Below are positions 16,329 to 24,514 of a stretch of DNA of 52,528 bases, piece after piece (position 1 is the stretch's first letter; the number at the start of each line of letters is the position of its first letter). This DNA comes from an uncultured Eggerthella sp. (GTDB taxonomy: Bacteria > Actinomycetota > Coriobacteriia > Coriobacteriales > Eggerthellaceae), in the NCBI GenBank assembly GCA_900547965.1, contig URJE01000001.1:1-52528 (forward strand). Direction: 5' to 3'. A program made the translations under genes and the position numbers. The notes under the pieces are model-generated. The model was not told the origin of the DNA and made no database searches. It was given only the letters and a program-made list of their open reading frames with translations.

Positions 16329-16904
16329 ATGCGTCTGCTCGAAGAGCGAATCCAACGCGACGGCATCGTGAAAAGCGGTGACGTCCTTAAAGTTGACTCT
16401 TTCCTCAACCATCAGATGGATGTGGCTTTGTTTGAGGAAATGGCCTTGGAATGGAAGCGTGCTTTCGACGGCAAGCCCATTAACAAGATTCTCACCATCG
16501 AAGCTTCCGGCATAGGCATCGCGGCAATTGTGGCCCGCGTATTCAATGTTCCTGTGGTATTTGCAAAGAAGGCTCAGAGCATCAATCTTGACGGAACGGT
16601 ATATGCCACGCGTGTTCAGAGCTTCACTCATGGCAAGATCTTCGATGTCATAGTTTCAAAGAAATTCGTTGGACCCGATGACCACCTGCTGCTCATCGAC
16701 GATTTCATGGCGAATGGTTGCGCTATGAACGGACTCATTGAAGTTTGCGAAGACGCTGGTGCGACGATCGAGGGCATTGGCATTGCTATCGAAAAAGGGT
16801 TCCAGGAAGGCGGCGCGAAGCTTCGCCAACGCGGTTATCAGCTAGAATCTCTTGCCATTGTTGATGCAATGGACCCCGAATCAGGTGAAATAACTTTTCG
16901 ATGA
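16329..16904 (+). CDS. xpt: Xanthine phosphoribosyltransferase
   Basis: Xpt salvages xanthine (and guanine) with PRPP to form the nucleotide. The 191-aa protein has the start MRLLEERIQRDG and the PRPP loop LLLIDDFMANGCA near residues 120-132, both characteristic of Xpt. AAAGGA lies about 10 nt upstream of ATG 16329. The stop overlaps the next start by ATGA, forming an xpt-permease operon like xpt-pbuX of Bacillus. I looked for the purine riboswitch that controls the Bacillus operon and did not find its conserved loops in the leader. Confidence 0.94.
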   Translation: MRLLEERIQRDGIVKSGDVLKVDSFLNHQMDVALFEEMALEWKRAFDGKPINKILTIEASGIGIAAIVARVFNVPVVFAKKAQSINLDGTVYATRVQSFTHGKIFDVIVSKKFVGPDDHLLLIDDFMANGCAMNGLIEVCEDAGATIEGIGIAIEKGFQEGGAKLRQRGYQLESLAIVDAMDPESGEITFR

Positions 16905-18328
16905 GCGTACAATCCTCCCCGTCCCCTCAAACCACTTCGCATCCCAAATCTGAACTAGAGGACTTCGACGGCAAGATATCCATAGCGCGCGCATTCCCCT
17001 ACGGCCTGCAACATGTGCTTGCCATGTTTGTCGCAAACCTAGCACCGATCGCGATCATTGCATCTGCTGCTGGCTTCGACGATGCAACCACCGCAATGCT
17101 CATTCAAAATGCAATGATTGTTGCGGGCATCGGCACTTTTATACAGCTCTTCCCTATCTGGCGCGTTGGTGCCCGAATGCCCATCGTCATGGGTGTGAGC
17201 TTCACCTTCGTAACCGTGCTTTGCGGAATTGCCGTTAATTATGGCTATCCTGCTGCAGTGGGAGCCGTCATAGTCGGCGGTTTGCTCGAAGGTGTGTTGG
17301 GCTTATTTGCCAAATACTGGCGCAAATTCATCACACCTATCGTTTCGGCCGTAGTCGTAACCTCAATCGGCTTTTCTCTGCTATCAGTTGGAGCCCAATC
17401 GTTCGGCGGAGGTTCTGGGGCACCCGATTTTGGCTCTCCAGAGAATCTAACGTTGGGTTTTGTCTCTCTTATCTCTTGCTTGGTATTTCAGGGGTTGGTG
17501 AAAGGCAACGCAAAGCAGCTCTCGGTATTGTTTGGTTTATGCGTAGGCTACGTTTTGGCACTTATCATGGGCAAGGTTGATTTCTCGGCATTCGAGGGAA
17601 TTGGCTTGTTCAGCATGCCTCAACTCATGCCGTTCGTTCCCGAGTTTCATCCTGGAGCAATTATCGCCGTCGCTCTCCTATACCTTGTTAGCGCCGCCGA
17701 AACTTTAGGTGACACCGCAGCGCTCGCCGCCATCGGTTTCAAGCGCATCCCGACCGAACGGGAATTCTCTGGCGCGGTAGCGGCCGACGGCCTTACCAGC
17801 TCTATTGCTGGTTGCTTCGGCTGCTCCCCGCTCACCACATTCGCTCAAAACATTGGTCTTGTGGCAATGACCAAAGTCGTTAACCGCCGCGCCATCGCCT
17901 GCGGTGCAGGAGTACTGGTGCTAGCTGGCTTTATTCCGGTAATTAGCGCAGTATTCGGCTCTCTGCCTGATGCCGTTTTGGGAGGATGCACCATCATGAT
18001 GTTCGGCAACATCATTTTGAGCGGTTTTCAGATGATTGCTAGCGCAGGGTTTTCTCAACGAAACATTACTATTGCTGCCATCTCATTGGCTTTGGGAATC
18101 GGCTTTACGCAAGTTGGCGAGATATTCGTTTACTTCCCCGAGCTTCTCCAAAACATCTTCGTAGGCAACAGCGTCGCCCTTACGTTCCTCTCTGCCGTTG
18201 TGCTCTCTTTCGCCCTTCCGAGAGATACAACCGTAGAAGGACCACTTGTGGTCGACAACGGAAGAAACGAGGGTGCAGGCGAATTTCCAGAAACACAACC
18301 AGCCAAGATAAACAGCGAACACGACTAA
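16901..18328 (+). CDS. NCS2 family xanthine/purine permease
   Basis: A 475-aa nucleobase:cation symporter-2 protein with about 12-14 helices, probably importing xanthine for Xpt. The NCS2 signature appears as FAQNIGLVAMTKVVNRR, and the substrate-binding helix region shows SAAETLGDTAALAAIG. N- and C-terminal tails are charged and cytoplasmic. The start overlaps the xpt stop by 4 nt, so the pair is translationally coupled and should work together. PbuX-type xanthine permease is the best match by context. Uracil permeases share the fold, but a pyrimidine role is unlikely next to xpt. Confidence 0.92.
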   Translation: MSVQSSPSPQTTSHPKSELEDFDGKISIARAFPYGLQHVLAMFVANLAPIAIIASAAGFDDATTAMLIQNAMIVAGIGTFIQLFPIWRVGARMPIVMGVSFTFVTVLCGIAVNYGYPAAVGAVIVGGLLEGVLGLFAKYWRKFITPIVSAVVVTSIGFSLLSVGAQSFGGGSGAPDFGSPENLTLGFVSLISCLVFQGLVKGNAKQLSVLFGLCVGYVLALIMGKVDFSAFEGIGLFSMPQLMPFVPEFHPGAIIAVALLYLVSAAETLGDTAALAAIGFKRIPTEREFSGAVAADGLTSSIAGCFGCSPLTTFAQNIGLVAMTKVVNRRAIACGAGVLVLAGFIPVISAVFGSLPDAVLGGCTIMMFGNIILSGFQMIASAGFSQRNITIAAISLALGIGFTQVGEIFVYFPELLQNIFVGNSVALTFLSAVVLSFALPRDTTVEGPLVVDNGRNEGAGEFPETQPAKINSEHD

Positions 18329-18352
18329 CCAATACCTCAGCAAAGACCCCAT

Positions 18353-18384
18353 GCGCTGCCGTACAATAGCGGCAGCGCTTTTTT
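18353..18384 (+). terminator. Intrinsic terminator after the xpt-permease operon
   Basis: A 9-bp GC-rich stem (18353-18361 with 18370-18378) is followed by six T residues, 24 nt after the permease stop. It is a classical rho-independent terminator. Confidence 0.93.
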
Positions 18385-18414
18385 GTACCTTTTATCGCCG
18401 AAGGAGCGAATTTG

Positions 18415-19632
18415 ATGGATACTGCGGAACAAAAAACTGTACTTATAGGAGTCAGCGGGGGCGTTGCAGCCTACAAATCATGCGAAATCGTACGAGGACT
18501 CCAAAAAGCAAACGTTCGAGTTAAAGTGATGATGACCGAACATGCCACGCACTTTATCGACCCGCTCACCTTCCGTTCCCTCACCCATGAGCCAGTTGCT
18601 GTAGGCCTCTTCGATGACCCTTCTGATCCAATTCATCACATTTCATTAGCGGCTGAAGCTGACCTTGTGCTTCTTGCGCCGTGCACAGCAAACATCATGG
18701 CTAAAGCAGCACATGGCATCGCGGACGATCTGTTCTCAACCACTCTTCTTGCCACCACGGCGCCTATCGTTGTTGCCCCTGCCATGAATGTCCATATGTA
18801 CGAAAATGCCGCCACGCAAACCAATATAGAAACCCTCAAATCACGTGGCTTTCATTTCGTTGAAGCAGACGACGGCTATCTTGCCTGTGGGGACGTTGGA
18901 CGCGGCCGCCTTGCCGAACCAGAACGTATCGTTTCTACCGTCTTAGAAGTGCTCAACGGAAAAGAGGAAATCGATAACGACCTTGCAGGCAAACGCATTA
19001 TGGTCACCGCCGGCCCCACGGTAGAGCCCATTGATCCAGTTCGTTACCTCACCAATCGCTCGTCCGGCAAATTCGGCTATGCGCTGGCAACGGCAGCCGC
19101 CAACCGAGGGGCTCAGGTCACCTTGATTTCCGGTCCTGTTGCACTTCCGGCACCCGCTGGCGTAGAAATGCGATACGTTGAAAGCGCCTGCGACATGCTT
19201 GCCGCTGCAGAAACTTCGTTTGCCAATGCCGACATCGCCCTGTTCGCCGCAGCAGTTGCCGATATGCGCCCCGCAAATCCAGCTGACAAGAAGCTCAAAA
19301 AAGGCACGAACGACAGCGAGCTTTCCGCTATTCAGTTGACCGAAAACCCCGACATCCTAGCAACGCTTGGCAATAAGAAGGATGGTCAGGTTGTAATTGG
19401 GTTTGCCGCTGAAACGAATGACGTAATCGAGAATGCCCGCAAGAAACTGGCCAAAAAAGGCGCGAATATGATTGTCGCAAATGAAGTTGGCGCCAATAGA
19501 ACTTTCGGCAAAGACGACGATGAAATCTGGCTTGTAACCGAATCTGGCGCGGAGCATATCAACCCTGCCCCTAAAACCGAACTGGCTCATATCATTCTCG
19601 ATAAAGCCCTTTCCATAACAAAACTGGATTGA
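18415..19632 (+). CDS. coaBC: Bifunctional phosphopantothenoylcysteine decarboxylase / phosphopantothenate-cysteine ligase
   Basis: CoaBC (Dfp) performs two steps of coenzyme A synthesis. The N-terminal flavoprotein domain (about 1-180) shows APCTANIMAKAAHGIADD, PAMNVHMYEN and the active-site cysteine segment GYLACGDVGRGR. The C-terminal ligase domain (about 190-400) begins KRIMVTAGPTVEPIDPVRYL and contains SSGKFGYALA. The 405-aa length is normal. I chose the ATG at 18415 because AAGGAG lies 8 nt upstream; a TTG immediately before it is possible. It is a single gene between two terminated units. Confidence 0.96.
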   Translation: MDTAEQKTVLIGVSGGVAAYKSCEIVRGLQKANVRVKVMMTEHATHFIDPLTFRSLTHEPVAVGLFDDPSDPIHHISLAAEADLVLLAPCTANIMAKAAHGIADDLFSTTLLATTAPIVVAPAMNVHMYENAATQTNIETLKSRGFHFVEADDGYLACGDVGRGRLAEPERIVSTVLEVLNGKEEIDNDLAGKRIMVTAGPTVEPIDPVRYLTNRSSGKFGYALATAAANRGAQVTLISGPVALPAPAGVEMRYVESACDMLAAAETSFANADIALFAAAVADMRPANPADKKLKKGTNDSELSAIQLTENPDILATLGNKKDGQVVIGFAAETNDVIENARKKLAKKGANMIVANEVGANRTFGKDDDEIWLVTESGAEHINPAPKTELAHIILDKALSITKLD

Positions 19633-19712
19633 GAAAATCGTTTAAATAATTGTTCTGACCTGGGATAATAATTGTTGCAAAGAAATTTCGAAAAATATTT
19701 TGAAAAATCCCT

Positions 19713-19741
19713 TTGCATCGCTAAGTTGTTTAGGTTATTAT
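19713..19741 (+). promoter_or_regulatory. Strong promoter of tRNA-Pro
   Basis: TTGCAT (19713-19718), a 17-bp spacer and TATTAT (19736-19741) lie about 28 nt before the mature tRNA. An A/T-rich stretch at about 19680-19708 resembles an UP element. It is the best sigma-70-type promoter in the window. Confidence 0.85.
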
Positions 19742-19769
19742 AGCGGAGCTGCTTCGGGCAGTAACCGAA

Positions 19770-19846
<77 letters not shown>

Positions 19847-19854
19847 GCTAAATC

Positions 19855-19893
19855 AGCAGGTCAGAGGAATGATTTCTTCTGACCTGCTTTTTT
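19855..19893 (+). terminator. Intrinsic terminator of tRNA-Pro
   Basis: A stem of at least 10 bp (19856-19865 with 19878-19887) is followed by a run of T residues, starting 9 nt after the tRNA. Confidence 0.92.
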
Positions 19894-20047
19894 GTTTGCA
19901 TTAGGGATCAAGCTAACTGGTGATGCCTTAGCGATCCTTGTTATATCGTCTTCTTCTCTGCTTCCATCACTAGCTGATTTATTGTGAGGATTATCATTCT
20001 GTATATCGAGCACGGTACGATAGGCCAATTGAAAGGGATCTAAGCAT

Positions 20048-21903
20048 ATGCTTCTTAGCAAGCTTGAGCCAGGACAAAACGCCATAGTGGATTCAGTGGG
20101 CGGATCAGGCGCCATTAGACGTCATTTGCTCGATATGGGACTCACCCCCAACGCTCTGATCACCCTGCAGAAAGTTGCTCCCATGGGAGATCCTATCCAG
20201 ATCACGGTACGCGGGTTCGAGCTAACCCTTCGTCTCGAAGAGGCAAATAACGTACAGGTTACCCTCTCGGACAAGCCAGCAGCCCTTCATAAAAGCCAGC
20301 ACATCCACCAAGACATCGCCCACCCCGGTCTAGGCGAACTTTCTGGAGCAGGCGATTACAGACGCCACACCCAAAGGGAAACCGCCAAAACAGGCCCCTT
20401 GACCTTCGCTCTGGTCGGAAACCAAAATTGCGGCAAAACCACTTTGTTCAATCAACTAACCGGAGCCAACCAGCATGTCGGCAACTTCCCCGGCGTTACC
20501 GTTGACAGGAAAGACGGCACTATTCGCAGCCATTCAGAAGCCACTGTGACCGACTTGCCTGGAGTCTACTCGCTTTCTCCGTACTCAAATGAAGAAATCG
20601 TAACGCGCGACTTCCTGCTTGAATCAAAGCCTGATGGCGTCATCAACATCATCGATGGCACCAATATTGAACGCAATATGTACCTCACTATGCAGATTAT
20701 GGAACTGGGCATTCCTATGGTGCTAGCGTTGAACATGATGGATGAAGTTGAAAAGAATGGTGGAACCATTCGTGTCAACGAGCTCGAAGCAGAACTCGGC
20801 ATCCCCGTTGTCCCCATTTCCGCTGCAAAAAACCAGGGCGTAGACGAGCTTGTAGACCACGCTCTTCATGTTGCTCGTTTTTACGAGCTGCCGGAACAAA
20901 TCGATTTTTGCCCCTCAAGCGAGGAAGAGCACAACCCATTAGGAGCAGTGCATCGCTGCATCCACGCAACAGCTCATCTAATCGAGCCCTATGCCGAACA
21001 GGCTTCCGTGCCCCTTCGATTCGCCGCAACCAAAATGGTTGAAGGCGATGAGCTTATCAAGGAAAAGCTCGGTCTGCCCAAAAGCGCCCTGTCTTCCATT
21101 GACGAGCTTATTACCTCTATGGAACAATTAGCATGTACGCATTCGGAGTAATATGCGGTATTAGCTTTGCCGCCTTGCTAAAGCACCTGCGCTTTAGAGG
21201 TGAGCCCGTGCCCTTTGTTATGGAGCTTCCCAACTATCGTCTGCCTGCAGCGAAAAGCGTTGCCCGATTGGTTTGGGATAAAGCAAAGGGCTTTATCAAG
21301 AAGGCATTCACCGTCGTTCTTGCCGCATGCGTCATTATCTGGTTCCTGTAGACCTTCGACGCTCACCTAAATGTCGTGGAAGATGTGAATGCTAGCCTCC
21401 TGGCATGCATAGGCGGCTTTATAGCACCGCTTTTCGCCCCGCTCGGCTATGGGGACTGGCGTGTGTCTACCGCCCTTATGACGGGCTTTATGACCAAAGA
21501 AAGCGTGGTGTCCACCCTGACGCAAGTAATGGGTGAAGGAGTGGATCTCACGATGCTTTTCACGCCGGTAACCGCACTGGCATTCCTGGCCTTTGTTTTG
21601 CTGTACACACCATGCGTGGCAGCTATTGCCACGATTCGTAGCGAGCAGGGCGGCACTCGTGCAGCTCTCGAAATGATAGTGCTGCAATGCGGCATAGCTT
21701 GGATCGTTTCATTCGCCGTATACGCCGTCGGACAGCTCGCAACGGGCAGCATAGCGCAACTGAGCCCTATCGGATTTGCCGCTGCCGCCATAATCGCTAT
21801 TGGCATATGCGTGTACCTAAAGATCCAAAACAAAGATATCGAACTTGCGTCCGGATGCTCCAATTGCAAGAGCTGCAACAACAACTCATGCGGCTGCCAC
21901 TAA
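20048..21903 (+). pseudogene. feoB: Decayed feoA-feoB fusion (ferrous iron transporter)
   Basis: The first open stretch (20048-21151) encodes a FeoA SH3-like domain (residues 1-75) fused to the FeoB G domain, with G1 loop GNQNCGKTT at 124-132 and DLPGVYSLSPYS. It shifts frame after about 21130 and ends in LACTHSE. In another frame, 21133-21351 continues deep in the FeoB membrane domain (FRGEPVPFVMELPNYRLP) and stops at a TAG (21349-21351). The same frame then runs on from TFD to the Cys-rich end at 21903. About 200 residues of the first membrane half, including the gate region, are therefore missing. Internal deletion, frameshift and nonsense codon together make Fe2+ transport by this copy unlikely. 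The G domain could still be made. AAAGGGA precedes the start. Confidence 0.88.
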
Positions 21904-22075
21904 ACGAATTGATCAATCCCCATCAGGCTATCGTCTACAGGACGGCTAAGCTGATTTAAAAATGATGCTATTTGCGCCTTACTTCTTCCCCACAAACATC
22001 AAATCTCACGTATCGAGCACAACCTCGGTTTTACAATATGATGCGTTTTGTTCGCCATAGAGAGGGTTTAATTCC

Positions 22076-22771
22076 ATGAGCAACGAACGCCTTATAGCTA
22101 CCGCGAATCAATTTAAGCGTCTGCTTCTCGACAACAAACTGCTTGTAGTCGCTGTTGTTTGCACCACCGCGTATCTGGGCATCTTGGATAATGTGCTCGA
22201 AAGCGAAACAATGAAACTCGACGAAGCGGCGTATTGGCTTATCGTAGAAAACCTTCGCCAACCCTGGCTTACACCCATCATGGAAAGCTTTTCCAATTTG
22301 GCAACACCTGTCACCATCGTTGTGCTCTGGGTTCTCGTAACCGCCTTTGCGCCGGGAAGAAGAGTTGGATTATGCACAGGAGTGAATCTGATACTGGCTC
22401 TTGCCTTAAATCAGGCGATGAAGGCAATCGTACAACGCCCTCGACCTGAGGGCTTTCGTCTTGCTGAAGCCAGCGGTTTCAGTTTCCCATCTGGCCATTC
22501 AATGGTTGCTATGGCATTTTTTGGCTTACTTGTTTGGTTCGTGTGGCGCTATGAAAAAGACAGGGTGCGCCGCGCACTGATCATCGTTGCTTTCTGCGTG
22601 ATTATCGCCATGATCGGAATTAGCCGCGTTTACCTAGGTGTTCATTTCGCAAGCGATGTGATAGGAGGATTTTGTCTTTCGCTTATCTGGCTCGTGTTCT
22701 TTACAAGAATAATCGCTCCGCTTTTAACAGCGGATAAGAAGGCTGAGAGCACTCCCGCTTCCGCCCAATAG
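22076..22771 (+). CDS. PAP2 superfamily membrane phosphatase
   Basis: A 231-aa integral membrane phosphatase with five or six helices. The three PAP2 motifs are present: KAIVQRPRP, FSFPSGHSM, and SRVYLGVHFASDVIGG with the catalytic histidines. Likely substrates are undecaprenyl pyrophosphate or phosphatidic acid-type lipids outside the membrane. The sequence does not separate these. GAGAGGG lies upstream of the ATG at 22076. The gene stands alone between the feo remnant and a converging pseudouridine synthase gene. Confidence 0.92.
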   Translation: MSNERLIATANQFKRLLLDNKLLVVAVVCTTAYLGILDNVLESETMKLDEAAYWLIVENLRQPWLTPIMESFSNLATPVTIVVLWVLVTAFAPGRRVGLCTGVNLILALALNQAMKAIVQRPRPEGFRLAEASGFSFPSGHSMVAMAFFGLLVWFVWRYEKDRVRRALIIVAFCVIIAMIGISRVYLGVHFASDVIGGFCLSLIWLVFFTRIIAPLLTADKKAESTPASAQ

Positions 22772-22779
22772 TTATCAAA

Positions 22780-22804
22780 TAGAGGCCGCGCAATGGCGAC
22801 CTCT
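22780..22804. terminator. Possible hairpin terminator between converging genes
   Basis: A 10-bp stem with one mismatch (22780-22789 with 22795-22804) lies between the PAP2 gene and the pseudouridine synthase gene. Only a weak T-rich tail follows on the minus strand, so terminator function is uncertain. Confidence 0.4.
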
Positions 22805-22865
22805 ATAGCTGTTCAGCAAGCGCATGCGCAATCTTCCCGCAAGAAACTGCAGCTTTGAACCCCTT

Positions 22866-23936
22866 TTACAGAAACGTAAACGAATCAACCTCTTCAGCGG
22901 TTTTGCCTTCAGGAATCCGGATGCCTCGACCCTCGCTGCAGTACTTAAAGAGCACTTCCCTGCCTGCATCCGTAAGACCAATGCGACGGTTCTGGAGTCT
23001 GCGAAGAGTATCCTGCAAATCTTTCGGTACAGGAGCCAAGAATTCCATCACCTCACCCGTACGAGGATGCTCGAACTCTACAAAATAGGAATGAAGGAAT
23101 TGACGCGTTAAACCAAGGTTGTCAGCTTTACCGGGAGTGCCATACATAGGATCACCAACGCACCAATGCTTAATGTATTCCATATGCACACGGATCTGAT
23201 GCGTGCGCCCAGAGTACAATTTGCATTCGATTAGCGAAAAGCCATTGTCTTTATTGGAAGACTCAAAGCGTTCCAGCACCTTAAACGTAGTTACAGAAGA
23301 ACGTGCTTGAGGCTTATCAGAAACCTGCATGCGAGTGCGAACCTTATCGCTACGGAAAATAGGTGCATCGATAAGGCCCGTGTCGCTGGCAATATTTCCA
23401 TGCACCAGGCACAGATAACGCCTATTAACATTGCGGGAACGAATCTCATCCTGCAACTCAAAGCCAATTTCATCGTTTTTGGCAACAAGCATAAGTCCAG
23501 AAGTGTCGCCATCCAAACGATGCACAATACCCGGACGATCGTCACCCTGGATATGCGCCAAATGATCACGCCCATACTTATAGATGAGCGCATTTGACAA
23601 GGTCCCGTCAGGATGTCCCGGAGAAGGATGGCAGATTAAACCAGCCTGCTTGTTGATGACTGCCATATCCTCATCTTCGTAAAACACATCAAGCGGAATG
23701 TCCTGAGGCTCGAGAAACACTCGGTCGTTGCTTTCGAACTCCTCATAAACAATGAAATCGCCCGTATGCACCAAAGTCTTTTTCGTCGGAGACTGCCCAC
23801 CTACAAAAACCTTGCCTGCCTCAATCTGCTTTACCGCTTTACTGCGAGATTCGTACAACCCCGATTCGTACAAAAAGGAATCAAGGCGCATATCGTTATA
23901 TGCTTCAGTAACCGTCGTTGAAAGGCTTCGCGCCAT
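22866..23936 (-). CDS. RluA/RluD family pseudouridine synthase
   Basis: Converts specific uridines, probably in 23S rRNA, to pseudouridine. The 356-aa protein has an N-terminal S4 RNA-binding domain (RLDSFLYESGLYESRSKAVKQI is the region; about residues 15-75) and a catalytic domain. That domain contains HRLDGDTSGLML with the essential aspartate, and YSGRTHQIRVHM. It extends about 40 residues beyond the usual C-terminus. It lies 3 nt after lspA on the same strand, the common lspA-rluD arrangement. RluD (helix 69) is the likeliest member, but specificity is not certain from sequence. Confidence 0.93.
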   Translation of the reverse strand: MARSLSTTVTEAYNDMRLDSFLYESGLYESRSKAVKQIEAGKVFVGGQSPTKKTLVHTGDFIVYEEFESNDRVFLEPQDIPLDVFYEDEDMAVINKQAGLICHPSPGHPDGTLSNALIYKYGRDHLAHIQGDDRPGIVHRLDGDTSGLMLVAKNDEIGFELQDEIRSRNVNRRYLCLVHGNIASDTGLIDAPIFRSDKVRTRMQVSDKPQARSSVTTFKVLERFESSNKDNGFSLIECKLYSGRTHQIRVHMEYIKHWCVGDPMYGTPGKADNLGLTRQFLHSYFVEFEHPRTGEVMEFLAPVPKDLQDTLRRLQNRRIGLTDAGREVLFKYCSEGRGIRIPEGKTAEEVDSFTFL

Positions 23937-23939
23937 ACG

Positions 23940-24500
23940 TTATTCCTCCTTAATTGAAGAGGTTTCATGAGGATCCTTTCCCTCATGAACAATCTGAACT
24001 ATCCAGCAAATTGCCAACAAAGCAATTCCGCAGGTAACGCCAATGTCAGCAATATTAAAAGTTGGAAAATCGATAAAGAGCGGCGTAATGAAATCGACAA
24101 CATACCCCTGCACTATGCGATCGTACAAGTTGCCTATCCCCCCTGCAAACAACAATCCAAGACCGATCATCTCAGGAGCCGAGGAACGACGCGCCCAATA
24201 TAGAGAAAAGACAGCAATGCCAATACACATCAAGGAAGTCGCAATTGCGATTATGGGAATATTCCCCGCAAAGGCGCCCCAAGCAACGCCCTTGTTGTGG
24301 ACCAAATTGAGCTGAACCAATCCGAAGATATCGGGAACCGCAATTTGCCCAACATGGAAGTTGCTATCAAAATAAGCTTTTGTGAGTCGATCTACAACAC
24401 ACCACAAAAACGCGCAACCCGCCCATAAGGCAAGATTGCGCGCAAGGCAGGTGCCGCCGTTTTTGGCGGCACCCGTATCTTTTTTAGAAGCGTTGGTCAT
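23940..24500 (-). CDS. lspA: Lipoprotein signal peptidase (signal peptidase II)
   Basis: LspA cleaves signal peptides from prolipoproteins in the membrane. The 186-aa protein has four helices and both catalytic aspartate motifs: GNLYDRIVQGYVVDF and FNIADIGVTCG. The usual FNVADS is varied to FNIADI. I chose the ATG at 24500. A TTG three codons upstream (24509) has a slightly better-spaced AAGG, so the start is uncertain by three residues. It follows ileS by 14 nt and precedes the pseudouridine synthase, forming the frequent ileS-lspA-rluD operon. Confidence 0.92.
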   Translation of the reverse strand: MTNASKKDTGAAKNGGTCLARNLALWAGCAFLWCVVDRLTKAYFDSNFHVGQIAVPDIFGLVQLNLVHNKGVAWGAFAGNIPIIAIATSLMCIGIAVFSLYWARRSSAPEMIGLGLLFAGGIGNLYDRIVQGYVVDFITPLFIDFPTFNIADIGVTCGIALLAICWIVQIVHEGKDPHETSSIKEE

Positions 24501-24514
24501 CCCAGGCAAGAGCC

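Noticed and set aside
21133..21903. Programmed read-through or recoding of the TAG in feoB
   Set aside because: A large part of the membrane domain is also missing and the upstream frame is shifted, so read-through would not restore a transporter.
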